In this document: one piece after another, positions 1-11,690 of the stretch
Position numbering within the stretch: the first letter of the stretch is position 1
Layout: each line of letters opens with the position of its first letter
DNA from: Aphrophora alni
Lineage: Eukaryota; Arthropoda; Insecta; Hemiptera; Aphrophoridae
Length of the DNA: 64,000 nucleotides
Assembly: GCA_963513935.1 (NCBI GenBank)
Contig: OY740771.1
Span: 13,421,138-13,485,137, forward strand
Direction: 5' to 3'
Program-made: the position numbers and the translations under genes
Notes under the pieces: model-generated
The model's input: the letters and a program-made list of their open reading frames with translations, nothing else
Databases searched by the model: none
Told to the model about the DNA's origin: nothing

Positions 1-91
1 TAAAAAAAAGAAGTTTATGAGTAAAACGAAAATTTAAACACAAACACTTTTATTTGTGACATTGTTTCCTGGTTTCTTAAAGGCGAAAAAC

Positions 92-722
92 CTCTCTCGA
101 GAGACCTGATAGGAAAGATGAAAGATGGACATCTAAACCAAGAATATACGAAATAAGTTTTAGCTAGAGTCCCTCAGGATTAAGCACAATAACTATCGAA
201 CAATCTATCCGATTGACACTAAATTTTGAACAATTAGTATAAAGGATGTTCTGATGAGATTTTGGGGTAAGGGACACAGGGCCAGCGCCTTTTTAATAGT
301 ATATGTCACATGTTCACTTGAGGAGCGAGGGCCAGCCGGTAGTCGGAAACTGAGACTCGAGATGAAGCTGAGTTTTTGGTAAACAAAAATGTAGAATTAG
401 ATTAATTGTTGCAAGAATCACTGTATTGAAAATTAAAGATATGGATCTATCAAGACAACCTACATGCAAAAAAAGTGTAGATCCAGCTAGAGTACTTTGG
501 GATCGCCACGCCCGTACTCATTATAAGCAAGTCCTGGAAGAATAGTAATAAGAATAAGCCCACGTTTTAATAGTAATAAGAAATACGTTTTAATTGGATT
601 TCTTAAGGCTAAATTAAAGATAAAAATCGTTTAAATCCCTTGGCTCCCCTTTGAAGATCATTGGCTTTTCTACACCGGCTCTTGATCCATCAAACGCAAA
701 ATTACATTACTCTCGGTAAATT
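92..722 (+). repeat. Dispersed repeat family A, copy 1
   Basis: This segment aligns by eye with 4527-5163 and 5164-5640. The shared landmarks occur in the same order: CTGATGAGATTTTGGGG, then CTTCACTTGAGGAGCGAG, then GTGTAGATCCAGCTAG, then CCCGTACTCA. It ends with a shared block near ATCCATCAAACGCAAAATTA. No long open frame crosses it, so it looks non-autonomous. I cannot name the family. The terminal ~130 bp (GTGTAGATCCAGCTAG region) recurs alone at many other places in the window, in both orientations. Confidence 0.8.
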
Positions 723-1848
723 TTGGGTCAGCTGGCACTCGCTCCTACATTAAACTTTTCAGTCAAATCTGTTAGTAAATTTAAAAACAGCGACAACTTT
801 AAATTGTTTTTTGAAAGAAAATTTCCTTCTGCACTTTATATAAATCACACGATAACTAATTTTATCCAGTCTAAAAAAAGATCACCCAACGTGAGGTTGT
901 ATAAAATATTCAATTTCTCCAAATCGAATACACCGATTTCGTTCAAATTTTGGTGAAATGTGAAGCCGAATGTTAGATCCTTATTTTAAAAAAGGACGGG
1001 GTCCAAGTTTCATTTTGGTTCGTGTTTATAGTTTTACTGATGAGTGAGAAAGTATGTGGAATTTTATTTACTAAGGAGGACTCGCTAATAACACCGTAAT
1101 TAAAAATATATCAAAAAAATGCCGCAAAATAGTATTGGCCTTGAGAACTTGGAACCCTCATATCCGCTACACGTTTCCTTAGCTGAATTTAATTTAAAGG
1201 TAACACTTTAAATGGCGGAATTGTATCAACAGCTGTACAGTTCCAAATGTTACTAAAAACATATTATGAAAACATGACAGGTGCGCATGTAGGCTCGACA
1301 CGCGACTTCATGAACGTGTGTTTTTGTAGGAATAAGAAACAGGGCAAGGTATATTCAACGTTTCTAATAATTTTATAAGCTTTTGCAAGCTTTGTGGAAT
1401 TATAAAATATATTGAACGATGTAAAGAGTGTTACAAAAGTACGGAAACAGCTTCATATTTCAAGAAACAGAGTGGTACAGAAGTTTAGTATGTTCCAAAA
1501 ATGAACAAAGCGTGATTTTTCTCAACTTTTTAAAAATGTAACGATATTATTATTTTTGCATATTCTAATAGGTCAATATGGAATATATTCTTAAAAAACT
1601 GGTCAATACAGATCTCTGTATCAGCTTCAGTCCCATATTTTCGCAGTGTAGAGAAAGTTAAATGATGGGTAGACAAATTCGGTGTAGATATATCCGTTAT
1701 GAGGTCCTTTATGTCTGTCTATCCGTCTGACGTCTGTTTTATGAGCTATACAGCTTAATCGCTTGAACCGATTTTAATCAAATTTCGTTAAGTGAGGATT
1801 ACTGAAAGGTATTTTGGGTTTCAATTAATGATATTTTTAAATCAACAA
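723..1848. other. No gene seen; scattered family F-like motifs
   Basis: I see no credible gene. A frame at 723-956 has no recognisable product. At 1043-1057 there is a variant of the family F motif TGAGAAAGTTTGTGCA. Near 1765 there is AACCGATTTTAATCAAATTT, another phrase common to repeats in this window. Confidence 0.5.
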
Positions 1849-2062
1849 AGTAAATTTTAGAAACTAAATTAAGGTGACTAAAACATGTCAATTTCGAACT
1901 TAACACAACCTAATGGTCTATCTTAGAAATCTCTTTTAGCAGAAAAATGTGCCGAACAGCGGAAATCCCCTGGACCTGCCAAACCCATCTGACTCTTGTT
2001 AACTGGAGATGCGTCGCATAAACCAGTAGCGGCTCGGCGGAAGACAGAGGTGAGATACCAAA
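1849..2062 (-). repeat. Family H fragment, copy 1
   Basis: The stretch from AAATTTTAGAAACTAAA through CTTTTAGCAGAAAAATGTG to the GCGTCGCATAAACCAGT block matches 38945-39148 in the same order. The distal end (reverse-complemented) has the H arm features GGGTTTGGCAGGTC and CTTCCGCCGAGC. Only one arm and part of the interior are present. Confidence 0.65.
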
Positions 2063-3164
2063 CAAACAGTTATGAAACTGTTACAAAATACGTAATTTCT
2101 CAAAATCGTTTCTACAGATTTCATTCAAATTTGATCCATAACTGAGTGAAAAATTGCGAATAAAAATATATACGATCAAATAGTTTAGGCTTGTATTTAA
2201 ATGTATAAATAGTTTTGTCAAGGAGAAAACAAAATAGTAGAACAGATTGAAAAAAGTAGCTTTAATTGTTTATACATGATATGAACATTGGGTAACAGTT
2301 TATAGTTTGTAAAATGAAAGAAGACGGGAGGGGGAAAGGTCGCCTCATTACAGCTTTCACTGATACAAACCAAGATGGCCTTGGAACTCATCTTAATGCA
2401 AAACCTTTTTTTTACCATGTAATTTTGTTTATTCTGCACAATAATTTAAAGAAAAGTATACCAAACAAGAACTAATTTCAAGCAAGAAAGTGTTCAATAG
2501 TGATTCATTATTTTCTACTTTTCCTTAATTCACATTATTTCTCCCTTATGTTTTAACAATGCCTTGTTTGTAATAATTTTTAATCAAATTTTCCGAACAT
2601 TCAGTAGGTATTACTTAACAATTAGGAAACCTCAAGAAAGTTGTCTTTGTATCAAAAGACTTTCCAATGGTGTGAGTCACTAATTAGGCTTGTTTGGGGC
2701 TGGAGGTCTGTGAGTGTACGTGCGTGAGAGAGGGTTTTACCAGGTAACCTGCCGACTTCTCTCACAAATTATAGTTTAGTGGACACCCTAAAAGCTGGGA
2801 TGACAGTCTTACAAACATTGTACTGTCGGTAATATAGAACTAAACACTCATGAATGAAACAGGATTTTGCGTTGATTGAATCTCTAGAAGAGTTCACTTG
2901 TAACGCGCGTACGAATGTGAAAATCCCCAAGTACTCCTGCTGGATCTACACCTTTCTTAGATTACATCCCTTTCTTTTGACGTACTCAATGACTAGTATA
3001 ACCTCTTTTCTTATAATCTATCACCCCAATTTATAAATATCATATGAATAGTGAACCAAAAAATCAAATTTATGACGGGTCGAACAACGAGTTAAAATTT
3101 TTGTGTTCAATTTGTTGGTTTTAGGAACATTTTGTTCTCAGTTTTACGACCGTGATGGTTTTGC
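2063..3164. other. No gene seen
   Basis: Frames at 2218-2439 (-) and 2854-3036 (+) are short and lack recognisable domains. I see no clear repeat structure. Confidence 0.4.
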
Positions 3165-3440
3165 GCCTAAAAAACAAGTATGGACGCCATCATGGTACGT
3201 ACCCAGCTTCATCATATAATGTAATACTAGCTGATCAACTAAATGTTTATTTAGTTTGACAGGCTTTGTAGAAAATGTTAAATTGTATCGGTATCAATGG
3301 GTCTTACCCAGTAGGGAAAGTTTGTTTAAAACGGTTATAAAACATTTTTTATTGGTGCCTGCGAGGCTCTAATGGGCTTCTTATGTATAGTGAATAATTT
3401 CCACTCGCTTCGCTTTGCTCTGTCAGATCTCGTGACTATA
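3165..3440 (-). repeat. Family D copy, reverse orientation
   Basis: GCCATCATGGTACGTACCCAGC followed by ATAATGTAATACTAGC is the reverse complement of the 8800-8835 block. It continues into TTACCCAGTAGGGAAAGTTTG, which also follows the family D block at 29110-29150. The end holds CCACTCGCTTCGCT, seen again near 11742 and 18905. Confidence 0.6.
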
Positions 3441-4338
3441 CGAATGTCACCATTCCTTGGGAGGTCAGTGTTCTAAATTATATTTTTGACGATATCTTCA
3501 CTATTTTTCATTATAGATAGTTGGAGTTGGTACGATTAGGCTACACGTAGATTGAAATCTACTAATTTTTATCTAATTTAGTCTGTTTTAACTGGAACAA
3601 CAGATGAGAAATTAAAAAAAAAAACTGTTTAAAATGGCCGCTAATTTTAATTTGTTATTCATTTTTCCGAATGTCAATAGTTCCATATGTGCACAGTTAT
3701 AGCCCCTACACCAAATTTGGATGTTTCTGTAGCAGCATCGTGCAGTTTCCTTTTCCTGAAGAATTGACGAAAAGATCAGTCAAAATATCGGAGGTCGAAT
3801 TTTTGCGATTACTAAACTAAACCTATATTTTGTGTAAGTAAAATCGGAAGACTGAACGATTTCAAAATATTATTAAAAAAAATATGTGACTATGTGGTGT
3901 TTAATTATTTGGAAGAATACCGAGTCTTTGTTAAGCTGATTTTCCCGCCCTCCGGTTAGGTTATTTGGCGGTACTCTAACTTATTGGGGGTCATAAATAT
4001 TTCTGTCAGTTTTGTCCAAATATTTTTTCCCTTTTAGTTATTTCACACCTCTGATTTCAAAGTAAAGGAATATGCTCGTAGGGAATAGGGTGTGTTTTAA
4101 ATATTTGTAGTCTACATGACGGATCGTGATTATTAAGATAATGTAATTGCAAATGGAAGGTAAACTTATATTTTGTTGTTGCTCTGTGTGCATTTAAAAT
4201 CTTTATTTTTATCACCTTTAGACTATATGGAATTTGGATGGGGGTAGTTTACAATACGGGAAACGGAAGCCGCTTTTTTTCTTCTCATAATATACCATTT
4301 TGAAAAATTATATATTTTATAACACTTCTATGGACGAG
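3441..4338. other. No gene seen; one family G motif
   Basis: Around 3618-3645 lies AAACTGTTTAAAATGGCCGC, a phrase shared with 35390, 50500 and 63150. Nothing else is recognisable. Confidence 0.45.
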
Positions 4339-4364
4339 TTTTTTTTTTTTTTTTTTTTTTTTTT
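4339..4364 (+). repeat. Poly-T tract
   Basis: An uninterrupted run of about 26 T. It lies upstream of the family A copy at 4527 but is not attached to it. It may be a retroelement tail read on the opposite strand, with no other support. Confidence 0.9.
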
Positions 4365-4526
4365 ATACCGACAACTCTCGAACCGCCATTTATTGGTAAA
4401 ATGGCCATATATATATATATATTTGTAGCAAACAAAACTTTTCTGTTATTATCCCCTTTTAACAAAGAAGAAACAAAATATAAAATAAAGAGCCCTAGAT
4501 ATGGAATACTAGCGTCAGGATATGAA

Positions 4527-5163
4527 GAGAACAAGGGTTGGTCAAGAGAGAAGTAATAGAAAAAAGAAACATAGAGGGATCTAAGCTAAAACTACATCAA
4601 GCAAGTTGTATATCCAGTCAAGATCCCTCGGGATTGATAAGTAATGAAAAACCTTTCCGATTGACAACAAATTTGGAATAAATTAGTATCAATTATGGCA
4701 AAACGAAATCTGATGAGATTTTGGGGCGAACGGAGCTAGAGCCAACGCTTTTTTAACGGCACCTGACAAATCTTCACTTGAGGAGCGAGAGCCAGCCGGA
4801 AGGCAGAAACTGAGACTCAAGAGTAAGGATGTTTTTGTTAAACAAAAGTGTAGAATTAGATTAATTGTTGAAGAATCACTGTATTAAAAATTAAAGATAT
4901 GGAACTATCGCAAGACTACCTACATGAAAAAAAGTGTAGATCCAGCTAGGGTACTTTGGGACCGCCACACCCGTACTCACTATAAGCTAGACCTGATGGA
5001 AGAATAATAATAATAAGAATGAGCCCAATACGTTTTATTTGGATTTTTGAAGGTTAAATTAAACATAAAAATCATTTAAATCCCTTGGCTCCCTTCTTAT
5101 GACCAATGGCTTTTCTCCACCTGCTCTAGATCCATCAAACGCAAAATTATATTACTCTTGGTC
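4527..5163 (+). repeat. Dispersed repeat family A, copy 2
   Basis: The copy opens with GGTTGGTCAAGAGAGAAG and runs in the same order as copy 1 through CTGATGAGATTTTGGGG, CTTCACTTGAGGAGCGAG, GTGTAGATCCAGCTAG and CCCGTACTCACTATAAG. Copy 3 follows directly, so 4527-5640 is a head-to-tail pair. No protein is encoded. Confidence 0.82.
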
Positions 5164-5640
5164 AAATTACTATATTAAATATTAAAGAAATGGATCTAAC
5201 CCAAAACTGCATGAAAAAAGTTGTATATTCAGCCCGGGCTCCTTGGGATTGATAAGTAACGGGGAAAAAGCTATCTGATTAACACTAAATTCGGAACAAA
5301 TCAGTAAAAACTATCTCAAAAATTTTCTGATGAGATTTTGAGGGAACGGAGCGAGGGCCAGCGCCTTTTAAATGACATTCTTCACTTGAGGAGCGAGTTC
5401 CAACCGGTAGGCTGAGACTGAGACTAGAGAGGAAGCGTATTTTATGGTAAACAAAAATATAGAATTAGATTAGTGAATGCAACAATCACTATATTAAAGA
5501 TTAAAGAGTTGAATTTAACTCAAGACTACATGGAAAATGAGTACATCCAGCTATAGTACATTGGGATCGCCACTCCCGTACTCACTATAATCAAATCCTG
5601 AAGGAAAAATAAGAATAAGAATAAACCTAATACGTTTGAA
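5164..5640 (+). repeat. Dispersed repeat family A, copy 3 (tandem with copy 2)
   Basis: It begins with a second version of the ATGGATCTAACCC block and repeats the family landmarks through CTGATGAGATTTTG, CTTCACTTGAGGAGCGAG, ACATCCAGCTATAGTAC and CCCGTACTCACTATAA. It is more diverged from copy 1 than copy 2 is. Confidence 0.78.
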
Positions 5641-6345
5641 TCTTTAAAATTAAATTTAAGAAACAGTTTTTAGAAAATCAAAATTTTGATTGTTGTTCTT
5701 ATTGCAGCTTCCACCGAATTTTGAGTTATAGAAAAAATAATATGCCCATATAGGTACCAAATTTGATCAAAATCGGTCCACTCGTTTAAACTGTAGAAAA
5801 GAGTATATTCAACGAAGATAATTCCAAAATAAAGGAAGGATTTATGGAACCTTCAAACGAACATTTACGTTAAAAACAAAGTATCTATTATTTGACCCAT
5901 CGTATAAGATTCTCTAGACTATACGACGTATACGTGAGATTGTAAAAAGCTAAACAATAAAAAAATATCAAATAAAAAAGCGATAACCTTTTTAAATGTA
6001 AACGTAAGTTTAGGCGGTTAGTAGACTAGTGCAATGCCACCTGAACGTTAAACAGAGTATACACACAAGAAATAAACTTCTCGATCCCCGACAAACACAA
6101 GACTTACAAATTTCATTATTAAACAAACCAATATTGTTCTAGAATTTAATCATCTCTCTATATGGTTTACATAGTCGCCTGAAGGTTGTTTTGTGTAAAG
6201 AAAGCTGACAACATTCCAAAACCTATTCCCAACATGTTGTGAACACTCGTTACATCTCATATGACGAGATGCTACGAGAGGCAATGTCGTCGCCAAATAC
6301 TTCATTCCATTCTACTCATAATATCATTGATTGAAGTACAAATTT

Positions 6346-6346
<1 letters not shown>
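5641..6346. other. No gene seen
   Basis: AT-rich sequence with a weak family F phrase (AAATCGGTCCACTCGTTTAA) near 5770. I recognise no other feature. Confidence 0.4.

Positions 6347-6438
<92 letters not shown>
6347..6438 (+). repeat. (AG)n microsatellite
   Basis: About 90 bp of AG dinucleotides with one AAAG interruption near the 5' end. The open frame across it (an arginine/glutamate run) is an artefact of the repeat. Confidence 0.97.
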
Positions 6439-6440
<2 letters not shown>

Positions 6441-6509
6441 GAATTACTTAATTTTGGTACAAGTTAGGACCATCAGGTTATGTCGTATTTCTTTTTGTTT
6501 TTTATTATC

Positions 6510-6534
6510 CTGATGATGGGCTTTTGTCCGAAAC
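6510..6534 (+). other. Hammerhead-ribozyme-like core
   Basis: CTGATGA is followed by one T, a 4-bp stem GGGC/GTCC closing a TTTT loop, then GAAAC. Hammerhead cores are CUGANGA, stem II, GAAA. The extra base between CUGANGA and the stem is seen at most related sites in this window. I could not identify stems I and III, so catalytic activity is not claimed. Confidence 0.45.
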
Positions 6535-7164
6535 TACTGTCGGTATGACCGAAGAGGATTAGTAGATTTATCGAAATTAATATTTCACTAATCCGGAGGC
6601 TGTCACAATGAGTTAAAAATATGTTTCTCTGTTAAAATTTGTAAATAATTTTATACATTTTTAAATACAGTTTTCATAAAGTTTGTAATTCACAATATCT
6701 CGCTATCGTAAAGATTTTTTTAAAATTCCAGTTACAACAAGGTTGGATGAGGATGTGACGATCGTGAATGACGACCTCTCAAAGTAACCTCGGGTAATAG
6801 GTCGTAAAAGGACGCATTTAATGAAAAATATCTTAAGGTCAAAGCATTTACGACTCCTTGTTAGACTTCCCAGAACGAAAAAATCACCCTTAGCAATCAA
6901 AATACTTTTGTTTTATTATTACTGACATAGAAATCTATTCAGGTCTGTTACAAAGTTCAGATAATGTTATTTTACGAATATTACGAGTTATGACAAATAA
7001 TGAATTTTTAAATAAACCGTACAGCAACTTTGCACAAACTTTCTCTTATCCATCTCCATTTCCAAATACCAAGTAAAAACAACCAAATGTTTATCAAAAT
7101 GTAAATACGGTAGAGGGAATGTAAGCAACACACATGAGGAGTTAATATCTGGAACTCACCAGTG
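6535..7164. other. No gene seen; repeat-like flank
   Basis: GGAGGCTGTCACAATGAG near 6595 resembles GGAGGTCGTCACAATGAA near 29485, which also lies beside a hammerhead-like core. A family F motif on the minus strand (AGAAAGTTTGTGCAAAG) lies at 7029-7046. Confidence 0.4.
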
Positions 7165-8410
7165 ACTGGTGTCGGAGAGAGGGACTTCGAGTCAATCCCT
7201 CCAAAACAGTTATTGTCGATATTAGTAGGATAAGAGACGTAGCTAAAGGAAATGTATAGCTTGAGGGAAGCAGATAAAGTATTTCGCAGACGGTGAAATA
7301 TCTGATTGATCCTGGATAAGAAACTGAGGTAGAACGTCCATCTGGACCACGACATCTTAAAGCAAAGTCATTGGTAGTGATTAGACGCCTTATTGGATAC
7401 GAGTGGGGATTAAAACTTAGGGTTGCCCCTGGATATGTACGGTGATCATCAGACCTCAACTAACATATAAATGGACAGGTTTCATCTGAGCTGTGACCAG
7501 CGCGTGGAGGGGAGGTAAAGTTTGTAGTTAGAGGCCGCGTGGGGACTGAGGCATTGTAGGGGAAACAGTCGGCGTCGGCTACTGTCCCCGATCCAGCCGT
7601 CTTACAGACATCGTTGTTAGTACCAACACCCGACACAGACTGAGGCGGCCGCTTCTTCCACCACCTTACTGACGCCTAGACCCACTGCGCACCCAAACTC
7701 CACAGCTCAGATGAAACCTGTCCATTTATACGATTTCCTGGTATGGGGGCCAAAACAGTCTGTAAAAGCTACAGTAGGCAGCTAACTTGCAAGCTTGCAA
7801 CGGCTGGGATGCGTCCTGATCACGGGAGCTTTAGGAGCAGACCAACAGCTGCGTTAGAGGTTTTGTTAAGCCTCTAGACATATACATAATGTCGAAGGCG
7901 AGACAGGCAAACCATGGAGAATGGAGAGGGAGCATCGTTGAAGTGGGGCACTCCAAAATCGGTAAGAAAGTCTTGAGGGCTCAGTGTTAGACATGCTATC
8001 TGATAGCGAGTACGGTTTCACAAGACTTTTACAACATAGGGGATGACTGGAAACATGGCAAGCTATCCATACGTCCAGGACAGCTTGTTTGGTACACAGA
8101 TGGATCAACAGTATGGATACTGTCAAACCACTAGGGCAACTTTTGAAGCAAGCTTAGGTAGGTATTGTACAGTATTTCATGCTGAGATTTGCGCAATCTC
8201 ACTATGTGTATATCGAGGATTAAAAGAAGGCCTTAAAGATAGGGACATTCTAATACTCTCAAACAACCAAGCGGCAATTGAAGCCCTAAACTCCGTAAAA
8301 ATCTCATCCAAACTGGTAATGGCTTCCAACTACCAACATGTTGCGCCTGGGATGGGTACCTGAAGATTGAGGAGAAAGGAGACCTGTTGGTGAGAAAGGG
8401 TGCTGTTGGT
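7165..8410 (+). pseudogene. Decayed Jockey-like non-LTR retrotransposon: end of RT plus RNase H
   Basis: Conceptual translation of the plus strand gives the tail of a reverse transcriptase, WCRREGLRVNPSKTVIV, then a VKYL motif and GYEWGLKLRV. After a 265-bp insertion it resumes with DFLVWGPKQSVKATVGS, LQRLGCVLITGALGA and HNVEGETG. Then comes an RNase H domain: LVWYTDGST, YCTVFHAEICAISL, the SNNQAAIEAL region and KISSKLV. This order (RT end, connector with ITGA.R, RNase H with YTDGS and the final D in the S.NQAA region) is what Jockey-type elements of insects show. In-frame stops and frameshifts are frequent, and the 5' part of the ORF is missing, so it is a dead 5'-truncated copy. The frame at 8043-8363 is the best-preserved piece. 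A related clade such as R1 or CR1 is possible; Jockey is the best fit from motif memory. Confidence 0.85.
7466..7730. mobile_element. 265-bp TIR element (MITE) inserted in the Jockey remnant
   Basis: The outer 30 bp at 7466-7495 and 7701-7730 are perfect inverted repeats, starting TATAAATGGACAGG. The reverse transcriptase reading frame breaks at the left end and resumes at the right end, which proves insertion. The outermost TA on each side fits a TA target duplication, as in Tc1/mariner-type elements. The interior is clearly more GC-rich than its surroundings and codes for nothing recognisable. Confidence 0.88.
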
Positions 8411-8529
8411 AATTTATATAGTGCCTAGACAATGTATACAATGCCTGATTTAACACATTGCCGGTAATATATACAATGATCAAACTACTCAGATGTTCAT
8501 TTATAGTGAATAGAGGTGTGGCAACCATT

Positions 8530-8640
8530 TTTTCATTTAGTGTTGGGTTAGATCCCTCTCTTTCATATTTCCTACCCGTTCTCTTTTGACCAACTGTTGT
8601 TATTTACCGACCCTGGCACTGTTAGTCGACGTCAAGAATG
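8530..8640 (-). repeat. Family A terminal fragment, reverse orientation
   Basis: GTTAGATCCCTCTCTTTCATATTTCC and CTCTTTTGACCAACTGTTGTT match the reverse complement of the opening block of family A (4530-4580). It abuts a family D copy. Confidence 0.65.
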
Positions 8641-8840
8641 TAGTGATATTACGAGGTTCAGAAAACCTCTGTAACAACTGTTTTAAACAAACTTACCGTT
8701 CTGGGAACACTTCTTGATGTATCAATACTATTTTAACATTTCTTACAAGGCCCAAGGAACCAACTTTTGGGCTACGCTTAGAAGATCTACTAGTATTACA
8801 TTGCAGATGTAGCTGGGTAAGTACCATGATGGCACCCATC
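8641..8840 (+). repeat. Family D copy
   Basis: The landmarks are ACAACTGTTTTAAACAAACT, TTACAAGGCCCAAGGAACCA, AGAAGATCTACTAGTATTAC and GCTGGGTAAGTACCATGATG. The same order occurs at 24955-25740 (split by another element) and 43800-43990. The last block also occurs reversed at 3180, 18825 and 29020. Confidence 0.72.
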
Positions 8841-9529
8841 AACTTGTTTAAAGTATTCGTTAATTAATTTAATAAATTAAAACGAACGTTTCCGTTAAAG
8901 TTGTCGAGACAAGTCTGGCCTTATTAGTAGCCTCAAGCTATAATAACTGTTTACATATTTATGTCTCTACACTTATATGGTAAAGCTTGGAAATATTATT
9001 GCCTCGGACATTAGGATGTATATTTTGGCCCTAGTCAGGCCCCAGTTCATTCACACTCCGACACAGTGGGCAGGTATCTGTGGGCAGACATATGTAAGGT
9101 CGGCGTACATTCAACAACGTTCACCTACACTCTGGGTCTCTTCTCAATCAAAAGTTGGTAAATCAATGAGGGACGACCGCCTCCGCAGGTCCTTATGTGA
9201 TTGACAGATGTAGTTACGCGGGCGCGAGCGTGCACACGCGCATTTACGTCTAATTAACAGCTTTCTTTTACATCTACCGCGACTCTGTATGCAAATAATT
9301 GTAAATCACTTTTTCTCAAGAGATTTATTGTTCATTAAATAATAGAAAAGTAGGAAATTAAGTTATTGTGGAACTAAAACATGAAATGAGCCCGATCTGA
9401 GGTAGTTTACATGATCTTTTTAATTTCTCATAATGCACGTAGTATAGAGAAATGGTGGGTCAGAATAGATACCTTGTTTTTTTGCAGTTATATCAGTTTT
9501 GAGGTTAACTGAGTCCACGTCGGGATGGA
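8841..9529. other. No gene seen
   Basis: A 75-codon frame at 8977-9204 is locally more GC-rich than its flanks, but I recognise no domain and see no repeat partner in the window. Confidence 0.4.
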
Positions 9530-9680
9530 AAGAATAAAAATTGGTTAAGAGAGACTGTAAAGATGAAAGAGAGGGATCTAACCTAAGAATAAATGGAAAA
9601 GTGGTCGGTCCAGTGAAGTCTCCTCGTGATTACCAAGCCCGTACGCACTAAAGTCAGCCCTTGAGGGTTGTCATAACACA
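9530..9680 (+). repeat. Family A terminal fragment
   Basis: It contains GGTTAAGAGAGACTGTAAAG, GAGAGGGATCTAACC and GATTACCAAGCCCGTACGCAC, in family A order. The middle of the element is absent. Confidence 0.65.
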
Positions 9681-9819
9681 AAATTATTATTTTTCGACAA
9701 TCTACTTAAACGGTTTTGCACGTTTGTATCTAAGGACCACCCCTCCTAAAAAAAATATTGGTCTTCATCTCTTAAAAATGCCGGTTTGAGAGGTGTAAGT
9801 ACATATGCAAATATCAGGA

Positions 9820-10133
9820 GGTTAGAAAAGACGTATTTTTTCAAAATCGTCTCTACAGATTTCGTTGAAATTTTACTGTAAGAACGGCTTTAAACCGTGT
9901 AAAAATAGCAATTTAAAAAAAATGAATTAGTTAAGGGTCACATTTGAACTTTTTGTCCAAATTAAGAACAATGGATTTTTATTAGAATTTCAAAATATTG
10001 TAGTTCTAAGTCAATCTTGGGTGTTGTAGACAACTACTTAGAAATTATTAGATTCTATTTTTGTCAATAACTCCTTTGAAGATTGGTTATCCTTGGAGCT
10101 ACAAAAAAAAATTCAAAAACCGATTTCAAAAAA
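9820..10133. repeat. Family F-like sequence leading into the 50-bp satellite
   Basis: ATTTTTTCAAAATCGTCTCTACAG and CGATTTCAAAAAA resemble phrases of family F copies at 34200, 41620 and 46180. The satellite starts directly after the last of these phrases. Confidence 0.45.
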
Positions 10134-10774
10134 CATGACACGCTGAGGACGAGTTTATGTCACAACGAATTCATGATTTTAATCATGACACGCTGAGGAC
10201 GAGTTTATGGCACAACGAATTCATGATTTTAATCATGACACGCTGAGGACGAATGTATGGCACAACGAATTCAGGATTTTAATCATGACACGCTGAGGAT
10301 GAGTTTATGGCACAACGAATTCAGGATTTTAATCATGACACGCTGAGAACGAATGTATGGCACAACGAATTCAGGATTTTAATCATGACACGCTGAGGAC
10401 GAGTTTATAGCACAACGAATTCAGGATTTTAATGATGACACGAGGAGGACGAGTTTATGGCACAACGAATTCAGGATTTTAATCATGACACGCTGAGGAC
10501 GAGTTTATGGCACAACGAATTCTGGATTTTAATCATGACACGCTGAGGACGAGTTTATAGCACAACGAATTCAGGATTTTAATCATGACACGCTGAGGAC
10601 GAGTTTATAGCACAAGGAATTCAGGATTTTAATCAAGACACGCTGAGGACGAGTTTATAGCACAAGGAATTCAGGATTTTAATCATGACACGCTGAGGAC
10701 GAGTTTATAGCACAAGGAATTCAGGATTTTAATCATGACAGGCTGAGGACGAGTTTATCTCACTACGAATTCAG
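10134..10774. repeat. 50-bp satellite array, ~13 units, EcoRI site in every unit
   Basis: The unit is exactly 50 bp with no length variation. Key blocks per unit are CATGACACGCTGAGGACGAG, then TTTATGGCACAAC, then GAATTC, then AGGATTTTAAT. GAATTC starts at 10167 and recurs every 50 bp. Units differ by point changes only (for example TTTATGG or TTTATAG, ACGAATTC or AGGAATTC), and neighbouring units share variants, which suggests local homogenisation. In the first two units TCATGATT-TT-AATCATGA is a perfect hairpin (10171-10188). Most later units have TCAGGATT and one mismatch. Confidence 0.98.
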
Positions 10775-11690
10775 TTTAGGCCCCTATTTTTTTTAAACAA
10801 CACCAATGGTTCATTTTTACCTATTGATGGACAAAATTGAGGTGAAGTAAAAACTTTATTTACCATTACGTGTTGCCAAATTCTTGTTATTATTTTTGAA
10901 AATTTATCAACGGACTATAAAACATCCTGTATTTAGTGTTTTTTCTAGCTTTTCTTGAAATATTTTGCAGTTTAACTCAAACTTGGTGACACATTCTAAT
11001 AAAGATTTCGAAATGGCAACCTTCAACACTTATTAAATCAGTTTTACCATTTCCTCTACAAAAATACGCTTCACATTTTGAGAAACATTACCTCCGAGAT
11101 ATTTCTGATTTTATGCAAATACAAAAATCGCTCACAGCTGACGTTTATTTTACCATAACCTCACTTTCTACAAAACACGAGTACATATAACTGTTTCACA
11201 TTAGACTATTATATCTTGCTCAGCTGTTTTACCTTCTGTTAGAGACATTTAATCTCCAGCAATATATACAAATCACACTAAAAGCAAGCAGAAGACTCCT
11301 TCCGCCCAAACATCAGAGGTTAGATCTAAACGGAACTCTTTGTTTTGCCAAGTTTTATGGTTTCCTTCCGCTTCCGTCAAAGCAATTGAGTAACTCAAGA
11401 AGTCGAGAGGATCTCAAAACAAGGGTCAGAGTCAAATTATTCCTCATAATATCATCTATTGAATTCAAAAACGTTTTCGCAAACCTAATTGCAATTAGGA
11501 TATTTCCGCGAAAAGTACAACACTGTTTTTTTTTTTTACCCTTCAAATAACTTTCTATAAACTACGTACGCGTGAAAGACTAATATGAATAAAATTCGCG
11601 TTCCATGTCAGCGTACCAGCTGTATACAGAGTTATTTTGTATTATTTGTTATAAGTACAATATGTATATCATTACTTTCTTGATGTAGGT
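10775..11690. other. No gene seen
   Basis: AT-rich unique-looking sequence. A frame at 11355-11546 (-) runs into a T tract and has no recognisable domain. CCACTCGCTTCGCTCCTGTC at 11740-11760, just beyond this stretch, is a short phrase shared with 3400 and 18905. Confidence 0.4.

Noticed and set aside
7008..7459. Two overlapping minus-strand frames of 105-115 codons
   Set aside because: They are antisense shadows of the Jockey-like reverse transcriptase remnant.
10134..10774. 50-bp satellite as a hammerhead-ribozyme satellite (CTGAGGA and CGAATTC in each unit)
   Set aside because: CTGAGGA and GAA are present, but the bases between them cannot form stem II (the closing positions are C and C), so the canonical fold fails.
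10134..10774. CRISPR array
   Set aside because: Repeats are contiguous with no unique spacers, and the sequence context is eukaryotic.
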